A stretch of DNA of 64,000 nucleotides from Podospora comata (Eukaryota; Ascomycota; Sordariomycetes; Sordariales; Podosporaceae), in assembly GCA_017354895.1 (NCBI GenBank), contig CP071493.1, positions 2,108,001-2,172,000 of the forward strand, read 5' to 3'. Under the pieces are notes generated by a model, which was not told the origin of the DNA, ran no database searches, and saw only the letters and a list, made by a program, of their open reading frames with translations. A program made the position numbers and the translations under genes. Below, one piece after another: positions 56,853 through 64,000 of the stretch (the stretch's first letter is position 1; each line of letters opens with the position of its first letter).

Positions 56853-58183
56853 TTATGAATTTTGTGCGAGCATGTCCAACGGCCAAGAGAGCCACTGGCC
56901 CCAATCCGGGCCAAGATATGCTGCGATACTTCTGAGTAGGTGAGCTCCTGAATCTGCAACATGCCAAACGTCTCGACTCAGGTGTAGGTAGAGTGCCCAG
57001 TAGCCCATCACGGCAATCGCCTCTGGTCGTCGCTGGGCAAGCAACTCGGTGAACTCTGATGGTACGGCTGCAGGCCTAACCCAGTCGTCAGCGAATACCA
57101 AACTTATGGTTCAAGATAGGAAGGTACTTGCCACATGAAGATCATTAGATAGCGTTCATTGCGCCCGTCATTGCCCAGAATCCTGTCAAACCCAACTTGC
57201 AGATAAGCCGCAGCTTTGAGACAGGCCTCTTTCGACTGAGCATCGAGACTGAGTGACTCAGAAATGAGATGTCGAAGATAGTCGCAGTGATTCCCCAGTG
57301 GCAATGACTGGGAAATGCTAATCGCCCAAAGAACAAGGTGCTTGATATCAGATTCGAGTAGAAGCTCCCATGCACTGATCGACACGCCTTTCAAACCACC
57401 AGAGATTGAAAGAAACTGAAGATAGCGGTCAAGAAACCCATCCAGATTCGTATCGCGCTTAGCGAGCAGATCGGCGAGTAAATGTCGGCTGAGCAAAGAA
57501 CAGTAGAGGAGGAGGGCGGAGCAGTTGTTCTGGTCAATCTGAGCCTTGGCTGCAGTCTCGTTGTAAATCGAGATGGCCCTTGTTTGAAGATGCATCGCGT
57601 GCTCCGAGAAGAAGTCGGACCTGTCGGGGAAAAGCGCAACCAACCTTCGCGCGCACACCGCCAGCATCTGGTGCATCAAGTACGGAGCTTGAAGAGCGCA
57701 TCTGAATAAGAGTTTCGAGGCAAAGTCGTGTAGCTCCTCGTTGAGTTCTGGTGCGTGATCAGAGAATTTGAACCGGATCATGAGCTCCATATGAGCACTG
57801 TTGACATCGTGACAGAGATGAGAGCTTGGATGGCCCAGCTCGGGTAGGGGGACACCAGGAACAGGTGCTGCATCGCCAATTGTGCCCACGGCGACATTTG
57901 ACATCGGCGAGCCTGACACTGATCCTGGTGGTGATACCGCGACTCGATCACCAGCGAATGATACGGGTGCCCCGTCGGTCACTGGTGAGGCATAGCTACA
58001 GTCTCGGCCGGAGAGCGTACAGATGATGCATTTGGGGCGTTGCTCGTCACACTACATCCAGAGAGGTTAGCAATAAAGTTTTGAAACCCAACGGGAGCTA
58101 GTTCGGTAGGTAGGCACCTTGACATGACGTCGTTTGCACTCGAGGCATCCCGCCCGTGACTTCTTATGACTTCTTCGAAGCAT
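56853..58183 (-). CDS. Zn2Cys6 transcription factor
   Basis: Three exons on the minus strand: 58118-58183, 57132-58051 and 56853-57075, giving 402 aa. Intron 1 (66 nt, GTGCCT...GATGTAG) splits the zinc cluster and its removal gives C13-x2-C16-x6-C23-x6-C30-x2-C33-x6-C40. Intron 2 (56 nt) uses a GC donor, GCAAGT, and ends TTAG; only this junction restores IFMWPAAVPSEFTELL. Residues from about 80 form an all-helical fungal regulator body of the Upc2-like class (MELMIRFKFSDH, RCALQAPYLMHQMLAVCARRL, RRPEAIAVMGYWALYLH), ending LSWPLDMLAQ. The target genes are unknown. It is short for a C6 factor but complete for this subclass. Confidence 0.87.
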
Positions 58184-59547
58184 GGTTTGTGTCAGCACCA
58201 AGAATTGGCTGTTGATCAAGCGGGTGTAGGAAGTGGCCCTCTGAAACTCCAGAATTTCAGGGATCAGATCCACCAGATGCGGTTGGATTGGTGGATAGTT
58301 CCAGGCCTTAGGCCGGCTCCTTTGACCGCGATCTCCGCTAAAAGAAGGGTAGCCTCGAAGTTAGAGATGTCACAAGTGTGAAAGAAATTCACCAGTAACG
58401 TGGTCATTCTTATACAATTAGATTGTTCTTGGTGTATTTAATTTGCTGACCTTGACTGCGGCCAAGTCGAGTAAGCACTTCGCTCCCATCGAGTTCTAGA
58501 TCAAGTTTAAATCATTGATTCATCCCACGCTGAATCAACGTCCGATAAATCACCCTAGGAAGTCGACCTAAGAAACTCCGGCTCACTAGCACTAAGCCAC
58601 TAATGGCAATTTAATAGTATTGTTTGCTGCCGGGCGTGAGGATGCGGCACTGTCGTGAGAATTGATTGGGCAGTGATCTGATTGTGTAGAAATGCCCATC
58701 GGATAGTTTCAGACCTCGGATGACAAATGGCGCCTACAATACTGCTTCTTGCTACACCCATATCCAAGGTCAGTTCAAAACTATTGGTCTCACATAATCT
58801 CAACCTCCGACTGGCACGGAGCATTCTGCCCTTCTGCTCACGCTCAAATAGGGTCCTCCTGCGGATATATGCGGGTGAGAGCGGGTGTATGAAAACCATA
58901 TGATTGCTCGACACTGTAAGGGTCAACCTCAAGGCGAACAGAGGTGACGTTAGGAGGAGACAAGCGAGACAACAAGCTTATCTAACGATGATAAGCTGAC
59001 TCCACGGCTATGTTCAGGTAGGTAAGGTGTACAGCGACCTGCCAAAGTATCTCATCGATAATCAGCTGTGGCACATCTTTGCTTTCAAAATCGTGTGGTT
59101 GAAGGCGTCGAGTCGAGATACATACCAGGTAGTTCCAAATGTTTGTTGAAGAAAAGGTCCAAAATCATGCAAACGAAAAAGAATATCAAAAACTGGGAGC
59201 CTGAAATTTGTCCAATTGGAAAGCACACCGACCGCCTCGTTTGATGAGGACCCAGCTGGCTGGTTCTTGGGACCACCGTGGCAGGGGGGTTTCCCCTGCT
59301 AGTTTCCGCCATGAACTCCACGCTCTCCCGATGACGATCCTTCCTCTCGACACGCTTCGAAATTCAAACTCAGACGCGTCTTTTATTTTGCTCTTCATTC
59401 TCGAGCGGTGTGAGCAAGATCAGGACCGCACTCCTTTTTTGCCCTTATCTGAGTTCTGTGGCTGGATTCAACCATTGAACCACTCCTTTTGGGTCGGTTT
59501 CATCATCTCCTGACTTTTGACTCGCACAATCCGAGTCCACAAACATC
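58184..59547. other. divergent intergenic region
   Basis: About 1.4 kb between divergent Zn2Cys6 and DUF7726 genes. It contains TAGGTAGG-type motifs near 58105 and 59015. No gene is supported. Confidence 0.5.
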
Positions 59548-60608
59548 ATGTCATCATGGGTAAATCACCTGCACATTCCAGATGCACATCAGAAGCTCCA
59601 CCACTAACACATACCCAGGTGTTCCGTCCTCCCGTGGCACCATCCACAGGCGTCCTGCCTATCTCAGCTCTCCTCTCGCCTCAGCCAGACGCTGATAAAG
59701 AGAACCATGGCCCCGCTGCAAGCAAAAGCCTAAAGCGCAAGTCCCTCGATGACCATGCCATTGCCCCAGCAGGATTAGGCATGTCCCTCGACGACATCGA
59801 CCTCGAGGGCGTACCAATCGACATGAACTGCGACCAGGTCCGTCGCAAAATCAATAATCTTCTCGATTCCGCCGCCATGACCAAAACCGCCTTCGCCCGT
59901 GAGATTGGCGTCAGCGTCAAATCGCTTTCAGGCTTCTTGGGTGTCCACGGTCCCTTCAACGGCTCAGGCTTCGCCGCCTATGAAAACGCCTGGGAGTGGT
60001 TCAAGAAGAGGGAGATGCTCGGTATCCCTCTGCTAGTAGGGAAGAAACAAAAGACTTCCGCCACCACTGCTGCCTTTGCTGCTCCTGCTGTCACTGTGGC
60101 CCCAGCCCCCGCAACCGCATCCAAAGCCAAACCCTCCGCTGCCTCTTCGGTTCCTGATATCAGCGGAATTCACCTGGAAGGTGAGGAAACTGATTCCGTC
60201 CCCGTCTATGACTCTTGCGACGAAATCCGCCGTAAGATCAACCTACATCTCAAAAAAGACGGTGTCACTCAGGCGTCTTTCCTCCGGGACATCTACGCCC
60301 AGCTTCGCGGCCCCAGCAAGCCAGGAAAATGCTTCCAGAGCGTCCAGCTCCAGCGATTTAGGGGGATGAAGGGGAGTAACTGTGGGGCGAAATCAGCGTT
60401 GTATTACGGGGCTTATGTCTTTTTTGAAAAGATCCGGATCAAGGAGGGGAAGCCGAAGACGAAGCATAGGTTGGAAATGGAGGGGCTTTGGGGGGCAGCA
60501 GGGGCGGATAGGGAGCATGATGGGAACACTAGGGTTTGGGTCTTGGGTGTGGCGAGCAAAGGAGGTGGTGGGAGGGGGAGGGGAGGTGGGGGGTATGCTT
60601 ACTTTTGA
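59548..60608 (+). CDS. tandem DUF7726 protein
   Basis: Two exons, 59548-59559 (12 nt, MSSW) and 59619-60608, give 333 aa. The 59-nt intron GTAAAT...ACCCAG has a CACTAAC branch site and phase 0 on both sides. Two DUF7726 modules follow each other: about 62-140 (CDQVRRKINNLLDSAAMTKTA, REIGVSVKSLSGFLG, FNGSGFAAYENAWEWFKKRE) and 183-290 (CDEIRRKINLHLKKDGVTQAS, LRDIYAQL, LQRFRGMKG, ALYYGAYVFFEKIR). Each resembles a helix-turn-helix of the Cro type, so DNA binding is a fair inference. A KRKSLDD basic patch lies near 43. The tail is Gly-rich (GGGGRGRGGGG). The function of the family is unknown. Confidence 0.82.
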
Positions 60609-60890
60609 TTAGGGGGGCGACGGGTGGTAGAGTTGGTTTGGTATGATGCTGCTGGTTATCGATGATATTTGGAAACTACCTACCTTATGTTTGGGGGATG
60701 ACTTTGAATGGCGTGGTTTAATTTGGTGGGAGGAAAGGGGGCGGCTTTTGTGATATTCAAGTTAGCGATCTTATAATATGGTACTTATCGGTGCTCAGTG
60801 TGCTCAAAAAATAATCTAATCTCTTACATTTATTCTTTTCTGTTGCCTTTATAGGCCAGTCATGCAAGATCGTGCCTCAAAGGAAAGGTT

Positions 60891-62232
60891 TTGGGCGAAC
60901 CTAAAGGATCACCTCGTGACTGTCGTCTAAGTTTGAACCACAGAAAGCCACCTTATTTTTTTGAAAACTTGAATAAGGACAGGAAACTTTTGAGCTTCCA
61001 GTTTCAATCACCTTCTGCCCTCCGTAAAAGATTGATTTTCCATCAACTCTCCATTCGTCAACAAAGCCACAATGGACGCATATATTACCTTACCGATGAC
61101 CTGATCTCGCTCCAGACTCTGATATACGTTGGCCTGTCTGCAAAAAAGGCAGATGAGCTCTGGTGGGAGTGGATGTTCCGCGGGCGTTATGACCATTCCA
61201 ATCACAGGAACTTCCTCCACTTCATTCGCCAATACACAACTGAGAACCACGTGGTGGAAGCCGCCGATGACAGCGATACTCAATGGTGAAAATGTATGGA
61301 TGCTTGCGGTCTTGCCGTCGAAACCCAGGACGCCATCGTGGATCCGCAGTTCACCTATCTCCGCCTGTCCAAATCTTGCCTGCACTGGATGAATGACACA
61401 ATGGATATGCGCTACGCCGAGCTCGATGACATCTACGATCCGTGGCGGGTCGGCTATTCGGAGCAACGGCGGATAGCAACGGGTGATGTTTCCAAACACC
61501 ACTCAACTCCCGGACAACAGCAGCAGGGCACGCTGGCTATCGACCTGACTTGGAGCTCCGTAAAAGCCGTCAATCCTCCCGGGCATACAGTACTCTACAA
61601 AGCATTTAACCACGCTCGCGGCCATTGTCTCTTTGACGAGGCCGGCATCATGTTGTATAAGTAGAGGGATGTCTGCGAACCTCTGATAGAGAATGCCATC
61701 CCAAGACAACTCTTTAACTTTACACCGCACGTCGAAATTGCAGAACCTGAAGCGAGCTATGGGAAACGACGGGCACGGCTCGATTCGATGATGATATTTC
61801 GCGTTTATATCCCGAACTCTGACATTGAAAGTTTACCTGGGCCCAACTGCCTTCGACATTTCCACTATCCTGCAGATGACTGGAAGAAGTTTGTTTTAAC
61901 TTCTCACAGAAAAGGGAAACTGGTGGCCTGGGTATCAGCGGTCGTACCACATGTACAAATCGGCGATTTTCACGATTGCCGATGCATCTCGGGGACCCAA
62001 TCATGCGTTTGAGGCATTGAAATCCTGGGATGATGTCACGGAGGTCACGGAGAGGTTCTTGTTTAAACTTGGAGTCGATGGGAGTGGGTCCATAGCCACC
62101 CAATACATTGTCGACGGGTACGACGGAGGATGCACATGGCTCGACAGAAATGCCCGGGACGTCAGGGCTTTTCTCTTTACTGAGTTTGACTTGGATTCGT
62201 GGCTTGCAGAGAACCCAGTTGCAAATAGTTGA
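60891..62232 (+). pseudogene. degraded fungal hypothetical gene
   Basis: One protein-like text runs through the region but is broken by at least two in-frame stops and one frame change. Recognisable stretches are ADELWWEWMFRGRYDHSNH, MDACGLAVETQDAIVDPQF, SCLHWMNDTMDMRYAELDD, YHMYKSAIFTIADASRGPN and GCTWLDRNARDVRAFLF. They recall a large lineage-expanded family of uncharacterised proteins in Sordariales. Introns could explain part of the breaks, but no splice pair I tried rescues all of them. I treat it as a pseudogene. Confidence 0.6.
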
Positions 62233-62867
62233 GGGAAAAGGATTTGGAACAGCTACAATGTCTTCCAAGAGAGTGGGAAGGAAGTGATATCATCAGGGAC
62301 GTGTTTATCAACGCACAAGGCAAAGCTTTAAATTCTGCCTCAGTCTACTATCATGTCCATGACGTACCTAGGTTCTGTTTGATAGGTACCTGGGCCACGA
62401 CCGTGGCTTTGACCTCGCCGCAGCAGAAGCGGTGACTTGTGCCATGCAGTGTGTTTTATCATAACAGGTATCTCGACGCACTGTACTTCTGTATTATCTA
62501 TGAAGAACCAGGGAATACTGTGATAAAGTCACTCACACTGTAACATAGCTATTCACAAGCTGCCACGTCTCCGTTGTCTAGGTATTTATGGTCAAGCTGG
62601 AATGGGTGTCGAGATTTATGCCGTATAACCTGGCGACCACGTTTTATAGGATACCCCGACTTCTACGGTCCTACCATGCCACCTCTCGTCCGCCCTCGAA
62701 TAAGCCTGGGCACTGCCTTGGTGACCAGTTGCCTGCCCTCCCCCCGCCGGGTTCGCAAAGTGTTCCATGAGAATGATGTTAACACAAAGCGACCCCGCTC
62801 TCTGGCAACCGATGAGTGTGTCACCTTGAGCGTGTTCTCCGAAAACCATTTGTTTTGTGACCAAATC
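62233..62867. other. gap between two decayed genes
   Basis: No supported feature. Short frames are probably remnants or chance. Confidence 0.4.
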
Positions 62868-64000
62868 ATGGCCGAGATCATCGGACTCGTGAGGAGGTAT
62901 CGCAATAGCGCAGGCCACTGGTAAAGTGGGCAGTCTGGTCCTCTCACTGTCTCGACTCTGGAGAGAGGTCAAGGATGTACCAGAAACAATCAAAGCTTTG
63001 GTCGAGCAGCTCAAGTATTTCGCCCTATCGATCGATGCAATCGAAGCGGAGCTACAGGCAGTGATCGGAGGAGGATGTCCTCCAACGCCCATGTACGCTC
63101 GAGCAATTCGGCATTGTCGACATGTGCACGAGGAACTGGACAAATTGATTCAAGATCTCATGGGCGATATCGTTTCGACCAGGAGGCGGAAGAGATATGT
63201 CGCCAAAACGGAAGCGGTGTTGTTCTAGAAGGCCGAGCTCGAGATGTACGAAAAGCGACTTTATCGAGCATTGAAAATACTCGAAATGGCTCTTCAGCTG
63301 TGGAAAATGTGAGTGGAATGACGCAAAGTCATTTGCTCATCTTAGGGCAAGAACTGATTAGGTATTGATCGTCTAGATCCCAAATGAACTTTCAGCCCGA
63401 ATATATCGCCTCAAGAGTTGTCGAGTCGATTCCCCTTCAATAGAACCAGGAACGGAATCTCAAAGAGAAGTCTCTGACCAGTGAACAAGAGGCAAATTAT
63501 TGGGTGTCGGGCAAACTAACCACGAAGCTGAATGGGACTCGTATAGGGCGAGCTCGCCATCGGACACGGATTCTAGCAGGGTGCCTGGTTTTCGAGGTCA
63601 TGCACGATGGGGATGCCAAAGCACCCTCCGTAAAGCAGGAAGCGAAAAGTGAGTATCCCCTTCTTTTGTAGTCGGGGATGATTTGTTGACATTTATCATG
63701 TTAGGCTACCGGATAAAAGTGGCATTTCCGCGTTGGTTCATGAACAGAGCTTAGGACCTTCAAGTACTTTTTGCGACCTGTGGATGGAATGTTGCTTTTC
63801 GGCAGTATACGATCGTCGAAGAAGGCAATGAATTGTTTCTTGGAGTCATGTGTGAAACACATCCCATCACACCAACGAGCTTCGAAGCTCCTTTGCCAAC
63901 GGATACACCACACCATATATTCTAGATGACAAAGGAAGGACACTATTACACGTCAGTATTACATCTTTTATAGGAGCTCGACCAGGTACTAATGGTGCAT
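62868..64000 (+). pseudogene. degraded NLR/ankyrin-type gene, runs off the edge
   Basis: It starts MAEIIGLV at 62868, the typical first residues of a fungal helical N-terminal domain found on STAND and ankyrin proteins. The domain continues in another frame as LSRLWREVKDVPETIKALVEQ, VHEELDKLIQDLMGDI and, after a break, EKRLYRALKILEMALQLW. Further right come KVAFPRWFMNRA, GWNVAFRQYTIVEEGNELF and, near 63930, DDKGRTLLHVS, the linker and first ankyrin-like repeat of this architecture. Several stops and frame changes interrupt it; at least one is a Trp codon turned to stop, as repeat-induced point mutation produces. The 3' part lies beyond the window. It is not expressed as a full protein in this form (inference). 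Confidence 0.65.

Overview
The window looks like nuclear DNA of a filamentous ascomycete, most likely a sordariomycete. Introns are short (mostly 52-135 nt) with CTAAC or CTGAC branch sites. Genes lie on both strands with no operon logic. The gene families are fungal: Zn2Cys6 and bHLH regulators, PAM17, UBA4, SLX9, a DUF7726 protein and a CmcJ/AsaB-type oxidase. I read about 17 intact protein genes, two tRNA genes, two decayed genes at the right edge and a few low-confidence small genes. Exon structures were read by eye from splice signals and frame continuity.

Layout. 0-8 kb: tRNA-Asn, a zinc-finger/DUF3237 protein converging on a CmcJ/AsaB-type oxidoreductase, then 3.1 kb without a gene and a bHLH factor with an unusually long loop. 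8-20 kb: sparse. It holds one unrecognised 248-aa protein, one NAD(P)-binding Rossmann protein, and a small decayed duplicate of part of that Rossmann gene about 1.6 kb away. 20-32 kb: denser housekeeping block with a DHDPS-family aldolase, an AT-hook/chromodomain protein, the PAM17 import-motor subunit, UBA4 (Urm1/Moco E1 with rhodanese) divergent from the ribosome-biogenesis factor SLX9, and a Den1-type deneddylase built from several tiny exons. 34-48 kb: an unknown probably mitochondrial protein, a membrane-anchored gamma-glutamylcyclotransferase-like protein, NAD-glycerol-3-phosphate dehydrogenase and the 1571-aa glycogen debranching enzyme. The last two are divergent across 3.1 kb. 48-56 kb: an intron-bearing tRNA-Tyr, a Cys-rich single-pass membrane protein, then about 5.7 kb with no convincing gene. 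56-64 kb: a small Ser-rich gene, a Zn2Cys6 regulator with a GC-AG intron, a tandem DUF7726 protein, and two degraded genes. The second degraded gene has the helical N-terminus and ankyrin part typical of fungal NLR-like/ankyrin proteins.

The genes do not form one pathway. Local pairings that may matter are the DUF3237/CmcJ pair, the shared uba4-slx9 promoter, and the glycerol/glycogen pair gpd-gdb. I see no complete mobile element, no CRISPR and no clear evidence of a wholly new system. The most unusual items are the zinc-finger-DUF3237 fusion, the long-loop bHLH protein, the GC-AG intron, the duplicated Rossmann-gene fragment, and the decaying immune-receptor-like gene at the edge.
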